Assembly (NCBI RefSeq): GCF_014196625.1 | Contig: NZ_JACIDZ010000008.1 | Coordinates: 62,001-126,000, forward strand | DNA from: Martelella radicis | GTDB taxonomy: Bacteria; Pseudomonadota; Alphaproteobacteria; Rhizobiales; Rhizobiaceae | Direction: 5' to 3' | Length of the DNA stretch: 64,000 nt | Shown here: in pieces, positions 9,130 to 17,406 of the stretch | How the letters are laid out: the number at the start of each line of letters is the position of its first letter | Position numbering within the stretch: position 1 is the stretch's first letter | Program-made: the position numbers and the translations under genes | Notes under the pieces: generated by a model | Seen by the model: only the letters and a program-made list of their open reading frames with translations | Told to the model about the DNA's origin: nothing | The model's database searches: none

Positions 9130-10673
9130 ACCCGCTAGCGGGCCATAAACCGATCGGGGGCAGCGGCAATGCTGCCCCCAGGATCAGGTTGACCGGGATT
9201 TCCAAGAGCTTCGGTCCGGTCAATGTGCTGGAAGATGTCTCGCTGACGCTCGGGCCCGGCGAGGTTATCGGCCTTCTCGGCGAAAACGGCGCGGGCAAAT
9301 CGACGATGATGAACATCGTTTCCGGCGGCCTGAAGCCGGATACCGGCGAAATTCTCTATGACGGCAGGGAAACGCAGTTTGCCTCCATCGCCGAGGGGAT
9401 CGAGGCGGGCATCGCCTTCGTCCACCAGGAACTCTCTGTGGTCGGCGCGCTCAGCGTTGCCGAAAACCTTTTTCTGGGCCGTATGCCCCGCAATGCCGCA
9501 GGCCTTGTTGACCGCAAGCGGATGCGCGAAGAGGCGCAGGGCATGCTGGACGCGGTCGGGGCGGGAAGCATCAATGCGACCCGCTTGGCGGGCACGCTTC
9601 GTGCCGGCGAGCAGCAGCTTGTCGAGATCGCCCGCGCGGGCGCGCGCAATCCGCGGCTTCTGATCCTCGATGAGCCGACATCGTCGCTGACGCCGCATGA
9701 GGTCGAGGGGTTTCTCGATTTCGTTCGCCGCGCGCGCGATGCCGGCACGGCCATCATTTTCATCACCCATCGCCTGGAAGAGGCGATGTCGATCTGCGAC
9801 CGCCTGCTCGTGCTGCGCAATGGCTGCGTCGTCTCCGACCGCAAACCGGAAGACACGACGAAGGACCAGATCATTGCCGACATGACCGGAAAATCGGCGC
9901 TCTTTGCCCATCCGGACCGGACGATCACGTCGGATGAGACCGCGCTGGAACTCGCGGGCGTCAGCGTGCCGCATGTGCTGGAGGATGTGAGTTTTTCGGT
10001 GCGCAAGGGCGAGATTTTCGGCCTGTTCGGTCTTGTCGGGGCCGGGCGGACCGAGCTTCTGGAAACCATTTGCGGCGCACGACGCAAGGCCGCCGGCGCA
10101 ATCACGCTTGATGGCGCGCCGCTTGCGCCGCGCAATCCGGCAGAGGCGCTGCAACGCGGCATCGCTCTGGTGCCGGAAGGCCGCAAGACCGCGGGGATCC
10201 TGCCGCAGCATTCGGTTCGGCGGAATGCCTCGGCCTCCTCGCTCAGGAGCTTCGCCCGCTTCGGCGTGGTTTCCGGCAGGCGCGAGGCCGGGGCGGTTGC
10301 CAATGAACTCTCCGCGCTTTCGGTTCGCATGGAACATGATGGCCGGCCGATCACGACGCTTTCCGGCGGCAACCAGCAGAAGGTGATCTTTGCCCGCGCG
10401 CTCCTTTCGGGACCGACGCTGCTTTTGCTGGATGAGCCGACCCACGGGGTGGATGTCGGCGCCAAGGCCGAGATTTACGACATCGTGCGCGCCGCCGCCG
10501 ATGAGGGGCTGACGGTGATCGTCGCTTCGTCCGAGCTGCCCGAGATCACCGGCCTTTGCGACCGCGTCGGTGTCCTGTCGAAAGGCCGGCTGGCTGGCGT
10601 TCTGGCGCGTGAGGAGATGGACGAGGCCCATATTCTGCGCCTCGCCTTCAGCGAACATGAAAGAGAGACATGA
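9126..10673 (+). CDS. Sugar ABC transporter ATP-binding protein, RbsA type
   Basis: Tandem-ATPase subunit of 515 residues. The N-terminal half has a full Walker A (GENGAGKST) and a divergent signature (LRAGEQQLVEIARA); the C-terminal half has a degenerate Walker A (GLVGAGRTE) and a full signature (LSGGNQQKV) and Walker B (LLLLDEPTHGVD). This is the normal pattern for RbsA/XylG. It overlaps both the binding-protein gene and the next gene by four bases, so uptake and breakdown are translationally linked. Confidence 0.93.
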   Translation: MNPLAGHKPIGGSGNAAPRIRLTGISKSFGPVNVLEDVSLTLGPGEVIGLLGENGAGKSTMMNIVSGGLKPDTGEILYDGRETQFASIAEGIEAGIAFVHQELSVVGALSVAENLFLGRMPRNAAGLVDRKRMREEAQGMLDAVGAGSINATRLAGTLRAGEQQLVEIARAGARNPRLLILDEPTSSLTPHEVEGFLDFVRRARDAGTAIIFITHRLEEAMSICDRLLVLRNGCVVSDRKPEDTTKDQIIADMTGKSALFAHPDRTITSDETALELAGVSVPHVLEDVSFSVRKGEIFGLFGLVGAGRTELLETICGARRKAAGAITLDGAPLAPRNPAEALQRGIALVPEGRKTAGILPQHSVRRNASASSLRSFARFGVVSGRREAGAVANELSALSVRMEHDGRPITTLSGGNQQKVIFARALLSGPTLLLLDEPTHGVDVGAKAEIYDIVRAAADEGLTVIVASSELPEITGLCDRVGVLSKGRLAGVLAREEMDEAHILRLAFSEHERET

Positions 10674-11815
10674 CGCATTTTGATCTGGACGAAAACGGCA
10701 TCTGGCTGGGACGGGTATGGCTACCCGAAGTGGAAGGGCCTGCCGTGGTCACCTGCCGCAACGGGCGGGTGATCGACATTTCCGCCAGGGGCGGCGCCAC
10801 CGTCAGCGACATCTGCGAGATGGAAGACCCCGCCGCCTATGTTGAAGAAGCGCCGGGCCGTGATCTCGGTGCGCTTGCCGATCTTCTTGCCGCCGATCCG
10901 GGCAGCAGGACGGCTGTGCATTTCCTGGCGCCGAACGATCTGCAGGCGATCAAGGCCTGCGGCGTGACCTTTGCCCGTTCCATGGTCGAACGCGTGATCG
11001 AGGAACAGGCGGCCGGCGACCCGAAACGCGCCGAGACGATCCGCGCGCGCATCGGCACGCTGATCGGCGACAGTCTGCGCAATATCAAGGCCGGCTCCGA
11101 GGAGGCCCAGAAGGTCAAGGCGGCGCTTCAGGCCGAAGGGCTGTGGAGCCAGTATCTGGAAGTCGGCATCGGTCCGGATGCCGAGGTCTTCTCCAAGTCG
11201 CAGCCGATGTCCGCCGTCGGCTACGGGGCGGAGGTCGGCATTCTGCAGATCTCGCAGTGGAACAATCCGGAGCCGGAAGTCGTGCTCCTGGTCAACAGCC
11301 GCGGCGAGATACTCGGCGCAACGCTCGGCAACGACGTGAACCTGCGCGATGTCGAGGGGCGCTCGGCGCTTCTGCTCGGCAAGGCCAAGGACAACAATGC
11401 CTCCTGCGCCCTCGGCCCGATGTTCCGCCTGTTCGGCAAGGGTTTCGGGATGGATGATGTGCGGGCGATGCAGCTTGGCCTTCGCGTCGATGGGCCGGAG
11501 GGCTATGTGCTTCACGGCCAGTCATCGATGGCGGAGATCAGCCGCGATCCGGCGGATCTCGTGCGCCAGACTGTTGGCGCGCATCACCAGTATCCCGACG
11601 GTTTCATCCTGTTCCTCGGCACGCTTTTCGCGCCGACCGAGGACCGCGATGTGCCGGGCGAGGGCTTTACCCACAAGACCGGCGACCGGGTGACCATTTC
11701 CAACCCCGCGCTTGGCGCGCTTTCCAACACGGTGCGCTACGCCTCCGACTGCGCGCCCTGGATCTTCGGAACCGGCGCGCTGATGAAGAACCTCGCCGCA
11801 CGAAATCTTCTCTGA
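10670..11815 (+). CDS. 2-keto-3-deoxy sugar acid dehydratase, FAH family (XylX-like)
   Basis: A 381-residue fumarylacetoacetate-hydrolase-fold protein. The run NNPEPEVVLLV...GNDVNLRDVEGRSALL carries the metal-binding Glu, Glu and Asp, with LLGKAKDNNASCALGP after it. From memory this closely resembles Caulobacter XylX, which dehydrates 2-keto-3-deoxy-D-xylonate to 2-oxoglutarate semialdehyde. The next gene encodes the matching semialdehyde dehydrogenase, supporting that assignment. The exact pentonate (xylonate, arabinonate) or a longer acid cannot be fixed; the sugar-acid dehydratase that would supply the substrate is not in the window. Confidence 0.85.
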   Translation: MTHFDLDENGIWLGRVWLPEVEGPAVVTCRNGRVIDISARGGATVSDICEMEDPAAYVEEAPGRDLGALADLLAADPGSRTAVHFLAPNDLQAIKACGVTFARSMVERVIEEQAAGDPKRAETIRARIGTLIGDSLRNIKAGSEEAQKVKAALQAEGLWSQYLEVGIGPDAEVFSKSQPMSAVGYGAEVGILQISQWNNPEPEVVLLVNSRGEILGATLGNDVNLRDVEGRSALLLGKAKDNNASCALGPMFRLFGKGFGMDDVRAMQLGLRVDGPEGYVLHGQSSMAEISRDPADLVRQTVGAHHQYPDGFILFLGTLFAPTEDRDVPGEGFTHKTGDRVTISNPALGALSNTVRYASDCAPWIFGTGALMKNLAARNLL

Positions 11816-11825
11816 AAGGACCGTC

Positions 11826-13340
11826 ATGACCTACACTCCCCACGGCAAACACCTGATTGCCGGTGAATGGATCGCGACCGAAAACAGGTTCCAGTCCGAG
11901 CCAGCGCGCGGTCCGGCGCACGACTTCTCCGTCGGCACGCCGGAACTCGTGGCAAAGGCCTGCGAGGCGGCGGAAGAGGCCTTCTGGCGCTATAGCGAGG
12001 CGAGCCGCGAGGAACGCGCCGCCTTTCTCAACGCGATTGCCGATGAAATCGAGGCGCGCGGCGAAAGGATCACCGAGATCGGCACGCAGGAAACCGGTCT
12101 TCCGGAAGCGCGTCTTGATGGCGAACGCGGGCGAACCACCGGCCAGCTTCGGCTTTTCGCAAGCCATATCCTGAAGGGCGACTATCTCGACCGCCGCCAT
12201 GACAAGGCCCTGCCGGATCGCAAGCCGGCGCCGCGCCCGGACCTTAGAATGATGGAGCAGCCGATCGGGCCGGTCGCCGTCTTCGGCGCGTCCAATTTCC
12301 CGCTGGCGTTCTCGACGGCGGGCGGCGATACGGCGGCAGCACTTGCCGCCGGTTGCCCGGTTGTCGTCAAGGGGCACAGCGCCCATCCCGGAACCGGCGA
12401 GATCGTCGCCGAGGCGGTGCTGGCGGCGGTGAAATCCTGCGGCATGCCTGATGGCGTATTTTCGCTGATTCAGGGTGGCAACAGGGCCGTCGGCTCCGCT
12501 CTGGTGCAGCATCCGTTGATCAAGGCGGTGGGCTTTACCGGATCGCTTGGCGGCGGTCGCGCTCTGTTTGATCTCTGCGCCGCGCGGCCCGAGCCGATCC
12601 CCTTCTTCGGCGAGCTCGGCTCGGTCAATCCGATGTTCATGCTGCCTGAAGCGATTTCCAGTCGCGGTGCGGAACTCGGCAAGGGCTGGGCCGGATCGCT
12701 GACCATGGGCGCCGGTCAGTTCTGCACCAATCCCGGCATCGCCGTGGTGATCGAGGGCGCCGAGGCCGATGCCTTCATCGAAACGGCGCAGACCGCACTG
12801 GGCGAAGGCGGCGCGCAGACCATGCTGACGGAGGGGATTGCCAAAGCCTATCGCGAGGGCGCTGAAACCATTGGCGCTGCCACCGGCGTGCAGGCGCTCC
12901 TCACGTCCATGTGCGACCAGCGCTCGGCAAAGCCCTTCCTCTACAAGGTCGCAGCGTCTGACTGGCTCGCCAATCACGCGCTCTGCGAAGAGGTGTTTGG
13001 ACCGCTTGGCCTTGTCGTGGTGGCGAAGGATGTCGAGGAGCTTGTCCGGGTTGCCCTGAGTTTCCGGGGCCAGCTTACCGCGACGCTGCACATGGATGAT
13101 GCCGATGCCGACCTGGCCCGGCGGCTTCTGCCTGTGCTGCAGCGCAAGGCCGGTCGCGTGCTGGCCAACGGCTTCCCGACCGGCGTCGAGGTCTGCGATA
13201 GCATGGTGCATGGCGGCCCATACCCGGCCTCGACCAATTTCGGCGCAACCTCGGTCGGCACCCTGTCGATCCGGCGTTTCCTGCGGCCGGTCTGCTATCA
13301 GAACCTGCCCGAGAACCTTCTGCCGGTGGATGTGAGATAG
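11826..13340 (+). CDS. 2-oxoglutarate semialdehyde dehydrogenase (aldehyde dehydrogenase, NADP type)
   Basis: Aldehyde dehydrogenase of 504 residues. The catalytic Cys300 lies in GAGQFCTNPG and the general-base Glu263 in FFGELGSVNP; the nucleotide site includes FTGSLGGGR. The FGELGSVNP variant marks the ketoglutarate semialdehyde dehydrogenase branch. It would oxidise 2-oxoglutarate semialdehyde to 2-oxoglutarate, delivering carbon to the TCA cycle, after the dehydratase encoded just upstream. The ribosome-binding site GAAAGGA precedes the start. It is the last gene of the operon. Confidence 0.88.
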   Translation: MTYTPHGKHLIAGEWIATENRFQSEPARGPAHDFSVGTPELVAKACEAAEEAFWRYSEASREERAAFLNAIADEIEARGERITEIGTQETGLPEARLDGERGRTTGQLRLFASHILKGDYLDRRHDKALPDRKPAPRPDLRMMEQPIGPVAVFGASNFPLAFSTAGGDTAAALAAGCPVVVKGHSAHPGTGEIVAEAVLAAVKSCGMPDGVFSLIQGGNRAVGSALVQHPLIKAVGFTGSLGGGRALFDLCAARPEPIPFFGELGSVNPMFMLPEAISSRGAELGKGWAGSLTMGAGQFCTNPGIAVVIEGAEADAFIETAQTALGEGGAQTMLTEGIAKAYREGAETIGAATGVQALLTSMCDQRSAKPFLYKVAASDWLANHALCEEVFGPLGLVVVAKDVEELVRVALSFRGQLTATLHMDDADADLARRLLPVLQRKAGRVLANGFPTGVEVCDSMVHGGPYPASTNFGATSVGTLSIRRFLRPVCYQNLPENLLPVDVR

Positions 13341-13399
13341 GACAAATGATTATGCGGCCTGGCTTCGGGTGAGCCACGGTCGCGATCGAAACCTCCACT

Positions 13400-13535
13400 C
13401 CTCTCCTCCGTCATGCCGGCCTTGAGCCGGCATCCAGGGCCGAACACCGAGGTGCCTTTCAGCTTAAGATACTGTCACGAAGATTGTTTTTGTAGCCCTG
13501 GACCCCGGCTCAAGGCCGGGGTGACGGAGGAGAGG
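13400..13535. repeat. MITE-like intergenic repeat, copy 2 (136 bp)
   Basis: Terminal inverted repeats of 41 bases (13400-13440 and 13495-13535) differ at only a few positions. Each end contains a hairpin: TGCCGG...CCGGCA on the left and CCCCGG...CCGGGG on the right, so the differences keep the stems paired. No open reading frame is inside. It lies between the convergent dehydrogenase and lacI-type genes, where it could act as a bidirectional terminator. Confidence 0.78.
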
Positions 13536-13581
13536 AAGGCGCTGTCGCGTAGCTGCAAGGGAGGTTCGCCACCACCCGGGC

Positions 13582-14589
13582 TCACCGCATCGGTATATTC
13601 TCGCGAAAGATGACCTGGAGCCGGGGCGGATATTCCGGCTCCATCTGACCGCGAACGGCCGCCGAGAGCATGCGTAGCACCTCTCGCGCCTCGATGCGCG
13701 GGTTCTGGTCGATCACCGCATCCATGGTGCGGTCGAGAAGGGCCGTTCGAGTGGTGTCGGTGAGGTCGTGGCCGATGAACACGACCTCGCGACCCCTTCG
13801 TGTTTCCTTGAGCGCCTGGACAATGCCCTGATTGCCTGCGCCGATGCTGTAGATGCCATCGATATCCGCGCGCTCCAGCAATTGTCTGGTTTCCTGATAG
13901 GCCTTGGCGCGGTCATCGCCGACTTCGGCGAAATGCACGATCTCCAGATCGGGGAAATCCTCCGCCAGCATCGAGCGAAACCCCATCTCGCGCTCCTCAT
14001 GGCCGCGATAGGCGAGCGAGCCGATGAAGACGGCGATCTTGTAGCGCTTTCCATGGTTGAGAAACCGCCCGAGCAGAAGTCCGGCAAGCCGGCCGGCGGC
14101 GCGATTGTCGATACCGACATAGCCGACCTTCGAGATCGCCGAAATATCGGAGACGAGCGTGGCAATGCGGACACCCTTCCTGGAAAGCTGCGTCAGTTCC
14201 TCGCGCAGCATCGGGTGATCCGGCGCAACGATGCCGATCGCGTCGCACTTGCCCTCGACGGCGCGCAATGCCGCGACATAGGCGTCGGGGCTGGGGTTGA
14301 CGACCTCTTCCACCTGCACCGAGACGTCCGAGCGGGCCTGGGCTTCCTCCAGAAGCTGGGTGCGCAGCCCGCGCATGAAGGAGTTGGGCCCCTCGGGCAG
14401 AAAGAAGATGATGCGGACCGCCTTGCTGCTCTGGCTTTCTGACAATCCGAAATAGCCGAGCTGTCGAGCGGCCTCCATGACGATCGTGCGCGTGCGCCCG
14501 CGCACGCCGGCGCGGTCGTTCAGAACGCGGTCCACGGTCGCCGGAGAAACGCCCGCAAGCCTTGCGATCTCGGACATGGTGACGCGCAT
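13582..14589 (-). CDS. LacI family transcriptional regulator
   Basis: DNA-binding repressor of 335 residues. The N-terminal helix-turn-helix and hinge helix (MSEIARLAGVSPATVDRVLN, residues 5-24) are followed by a sugar-binding periplasmic-protein-like domain (Peripla_BP_4 type). The ATG at 14589 is chosen because GGAGGG precedes it; an in-frame ATG at 14637 has no such site. It is convergent with the sugar operon, and its likely target is the promoter ahead of 2123 with a sugar or sugar acid as inducer. That link is inferred from position only. Confidence 0.9.
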   Translation of the reverse strand: MRVTMSEIARLAGVSPATVDRVLNDRAGVRGRTRTIVMEAARQLGYFGLSESQSSKAVRIIFFLPEGPNSFMRGLRTQLLEEAQARSDVSVQVEEVVNPSPDAYVAALRAVEGKCDAIGIVAPDHPMLREELTQLSRKGVRIATLVSDISAISKVGYVGIDNRAAGRLAGLLLGRFLNHGKRYKIAVFIGSLAYRGHEEREMGFRSMLAEDFPDLEIVHFAEVGDDRAKAYQETRQLLERADIDGIYSIGAGNQGIVQALKETRRGREVVFIGHDLTDTTRTALLDRTMDAVIDQNPRIEAREVLRMLSAAVRGQMEPEYPPRLQVIFRENIPMR

Positions 14590-14723
14590 GATGGCCCTCC
14601 GGATGATTGCGTCAGGAAGAACATCATTTTCAATCATCAGAAGGTGTGAATCAACGGACTATCGGCAATGATTGCAATGTTTTACACGCTTTCTGAGGTG
14701 GAGCGAAAATCGCTGTTCCGTGC

Positions 14724-14760
14724 CGATCTCACCCGCGGCAACGAGCCGCGGGTGAGATCG
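14724..14760 (-). terminator. 16-bp perfect hairpin, probable terminator of the methyltransferase gene
   Basis: The arms CGATCTCACCCGCGGC and its exact complement surround a five-base loop (AACGA). It starts 18 bases after the stop of the minus-strand gene that ends at 14778. No clear U-tract follows on either strand, so it may stop transcription with Rho or protect the 3' end rather than act as a classical intrinsic terminator. Confidence 0.6.
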
Positions 14761-14777
14761 GGAGAACATCAGACTCG

Positions 14778-15872
14778 TCAGGCTTCGCCCCAAAGGTCGT
14801 GTGCGACCTTGACGACGAGTTCGAGCTTGCGGCGCTGGTCGTCCTCGGTCAGCGCATTGCCGTGTTCGGTAGAGGCAAAACCACATTGCGGGGCGATGCC
14901 GAGCTGGTCCATGTCGACATATTTCGCGGCCTTGTCGAACTGGCCGCGAATCCAGTCCATGCTTTCCAGTTCCGGCGTTTTGGTGGTGATGAAGCCGGCC
15001 ATCACGCGCTTCTTGCCCTTGGGCAGAAGCTTCAGCGGTTCCAGGCCGCCGGCGCGGTCGGTGTCGTATTCCATGAAGTAGATGTCGACGCCGGTCTTGT
15101 TGAAGATGGCATCCGCAGCCGCGTCATAGCCGCCCGACGCCGCATAGGTGGAGCGGAAATTGCCGCGGCACATATGCATGCCGATCAGCATGTCGGCAGG
15201 ACGGTCCTTGATCGCCTCGTTCAGCATCCATGCATAACGGTCAATCAGCCAGTCGGGATCCTGACCCATGGCCTTGCGCTGTTCGCGCTGCTGAGCATCG
15301 CCGAGATAGGCGAAGAAGATATCGTCGAGCTGCAGGTAGCGGCAGCCGGCAGCGTAAAAGGCGTCGACCGCCTGCTTGTAGGTGGCTGCGATTTCCGCAA
15401 AGAGGACATCCGGGTCCTTGTATTCAGCCGGCAGGACATCGGCCGGATCGGTGCGGAAATGGACGCAGGAGGGGCCGGGGATCGAGATCTTCGGGCAGAC
15501 TTTCGTATGCTCCTTCACGAAGGTGAAGTGCTCCAGCATCGGGTGATCGGCGGGAAAGCCGAGCTTGCCGTTTATGACCGGGCGGACCGGCGGGATCTTG
15601 GTGCCGTGGAACTGCACGCCTTCGTCGCGCGTCTGCATCTCCATGCCGTCCAGCATTCCCATGAAGTCGAAATGCCAGAAGGCGCGGCGGGCTTCGCCGT
15701 CGGTGACGACCTTCAGCCCCACATCCTCCTGCATCCTGATCAGCGCCGGAATCGCCGCATCCTCGATGGCGCGGAGCTCATCGGCGGGAACATGCGCGTT
15801 GCGGGCGTCTGCGATCGGACGGGGGCGAAGAAGACTGCCGACATGGTCGGCGCGGAACGGGGGTGTGGGCAT
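14778..15872 (-). CDS. MetE C-terminal-domain-like methyltransferase (cobalamin-independent methionine synthase II family)
   Basis: A 364-residue protein corresponding to only the catalytic barrel of MetE. The zinc ligands expected for thiol activation are visible: His233 and Cys235 (GMHMCRGN), Glu268 (YFMEYD) and Cys330 (APQCGFAS). It therefore probably transfers a methyl group to homocysteine or another thiol. Full MetE is about 750 residues with an N-terminal half that is absent here, so the methyl donor may not be methyl-tetrahydrofolate. It stands alone on the minus strand, away from methionine genes. Confidence 0.82.
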   Translation of the reverse strand: MPTPPFRADHVGSLLRPRPIADARNAHVPADELRAIEDAAIPALIRMQEDVGLKVVTDGEARRAFWHFDFMGMLDGMEMQTRDEGVQFHGTKIPPVRPVINGKLGFPADHPMLEHFTFVKEHTKVCPKISIPGPSCVHFRTDPADVLPAEYKDPDVLFAEIAATYKQAVDAFYAAGCRYLQLDDIFFAYLGDAQQREQRKAMGQDPDWLIDRYAWMLNEAIKDRPADMLIGMHMCRGNFRSTYAASGGYDAAADAIFNKTGVDIYFMEYDTDRAGGLEPLKLLPKGKKRVMAGFITTKTPELESMDWIRGQFDKAAKYVDMDQLGIAPQCGFASTEHGNALTEDDQRRKLELVVKVAHDLWGEA

Positions 15873-16045
15873 GGCTTACTCCTCACTTTGGAAGCGGTGT
15901 TGTTGCATAGGGCATTTTGCGGTCGAGTGAAATCATGCGGCTTTGGCGACAAGGCGCCGAAACGGACAGAGGGAGCGCGGTTCCTTTTCGGGCGGCGGCG
16001 GTCCGGACCGGCGGTCTCTCATGGCATGCATTTTTCCCGGGTGCA

Positions 16046-16465
16046 TCATCTGCGCGGCTTCACATAGATCTCGAGTTTGTGGCTGACGATCGAAAAGCCG
16101 TGTCTGCGGGCGATCTCTTCCTGAAGCCGCTCGATCTCGTCGGAGCGGAATTCGATGACGTCGCCGGTCTCGACATTGATCAGGTGATCATGGTGGGGAT
16201 GATCGGCGCTTTCGAAGCGGGCAGGGCCGTCGCCGAATTTGTGCTTTTCGAGGATGCCTTTTTCCTCGAGCAGCTTGAGCGTGCGATAGACGGTGGCAAG
16301 CGCGATGCCGGGATCGATTTCCGCCACGCGCCGATGCAATTCCAGGGCGTCGGGATGGTCTTCCATGCTGGACAGAACCTGCAATATGACGCGGCGCGGC
16401 TTGGTCAGGCGGAGCCCGTTCTCGGCGCAAAGGCTTTCAATGTCCATGCGATCAGGCCCTTTCAT
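16046..16465 (-). CDS. mur: Fur family manganese-responsive regulator Mur
   Basis: Fur-family repressor of 139 residues: N-terminal winged helix (LRLTKPRRVILQVLSS, then ALATVYRTLKLLEEKGI) and C-terminal metal/dimer domain with the HPHHDHLI ligand cluster. The CxxC pairs of zinc-type Fur are missing, as in rhizobial Mur/Fur. It is directly downstream of sitABCD on the same strand; in rhizobia the Fur homologue next to sit genes responds to Mn(II) and represses sitABCD. The start could instead be the in-frame ATG at 16447, which has AAAGGG upstream. Iron sensing cannot be excluded from sequence. Confidence 0.85.
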   Translation of the reverse strand: MKGPDRMDIESLCAENGLRLTKPRRVILQVLSSMEDHPDALELHRRVAEIDPGIALATVYRTLKLLEEKGILEKHKFGDGPARFESADHPHHDHLINVETGDVIEFRSDEIERLQEEIARRHGFSIVSHKLEIYVKPRR

Positions 16466-16516
16466 TGGCTCAAGCGGGTGGCGACCTGCCTTTCAACCGA
16501 GGAACGCCTCGCTTTC

Positions 16517-16547
16517 GCAACTAAGCCAGTTGCGTCGCAATTGCAAC
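16517..16547. promoter_or_regulatory. Clustered GTTGC/GCAAC repeats upstream of mur (possible operator)
   Basis: Between sitD and mur lies GCAACT-aagcc-AGTTGC followed by GCAATTGC and GCAAC. The nested inverted repeats include TTGCAA-like words also seen upstream of sitA (20272-20292). This could be an autoregulatory site for mur; no promoter elements were confirmed. Confidence 0.3.
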
Positions 16548-16557
16548 ATTTCCGGAC

Positions 16558-17406
16558 CTATTCGGGCTCCCGCCGGCTTTCTGCCCGGGCCACTCGTCGT
16601 GTGGAATAGATGAAAACGGCGATGAAGGCGGCAGACAGCAGAAGCACGATTGTCGGCGCCGGCGAACTGTCGATGAAGAACGACAGGTATATGCCGAGGA
16701 AGGACGACAACACGGCGATGATCACCGACAGGATCAGCATGGCCGAGAAATTTCGGGTCAGCAGAAAGGCGATGGCACCCGGCGCGATCATCATCGAGAT
16801 GGCGAGAATGATGCCGACCGCCTTGAGCGCCGCGACCACCGTTAGCGAGATCATGGCGAGCAGTCCGTAATGCAGGACATTGACCCTGAGGCCGACGGCG
16901 CGCGCCTGTGCCGGGTCGAAGGCGTGAAGCAGGAAGTCCTTCCATTTGAAACCGAGCGCGCCGACGACGAGAACGGAGATCGCGGTCGTTTCCGCGATAT
17001 CGCCCCAGGAAACGCCGAGCATGTCGCCGAAGAGGATATGGTCGAGATGGACCGAAGACTGGATCTTCACATACATGACCAGGCCGAGGCCGAACATGCC
17101 GGCAAACACGATGCCCATCACCGTGTCCTGCTTGATCCGGCTGTTTTCGCTCAAGTAACCGGTAGCCAGAGCGCAGACCATGCCTGCCGCAAACGCCCCA
17201 ATGGCATAGGGAAAGCCGATGATGTAGGCGATGACGACGCCGGGAAAGACCGCGTGCGAGATGGCGTCGCCCATCAGCGACCAGCCCTTGAGCACGAGAA
17301 AGCAGGAGAGCAGCGCCATGGGCACGGCGACCATGGTCGAGATGATCAGGGCGCGGACCATGAATTCGAACTGGAACGGCATGATGAGCGCGTCGATGGG
17401 GTTCAT
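16558..17406 (-). CDS. sitD: Manganese/iron ABC transporter permease SitD
   Basis: Inner-membrane permease of the ABC-3 family (SitD/ZnuB type), 282 residues with about eight hydrophobic helices. The family stretch LKGWSLMGDAISHAVFPGVV is present near residues 40-60. It starts at ATG 17406, which overlaps the stop of sitC by four bases; the longer open frame upstream lies within sitC. It pairs with SitC to form the membrane channel of the Mn(II)/Fe(II) importer. Confidence 0.92.
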   Translation of the reverse strand: MNPIDALIMPFQFEFMVRALIISTMVAVPMALLSCFLVLKGWSLMGDAISHAVFPGVVIAYIIGFPYAIGAFAAGMVCALATGYLSENSRIKQDTVMGIVFAGMFGLGLVMYVKIQSSVHLDHILFGDMLGVSWGDIAETTAISVLVVGALGFKWKDFLLHAFDPAQARAVGLRVNVLHYGLLAMISLTVVAALKAVGIILAISMMIAPGAIAFLLTRNFSAMLILSVIIAVLSSFLGIYLSFFIDSSPAPTIVLLLSAAFIAVFIYSTRRVARAESRREPE

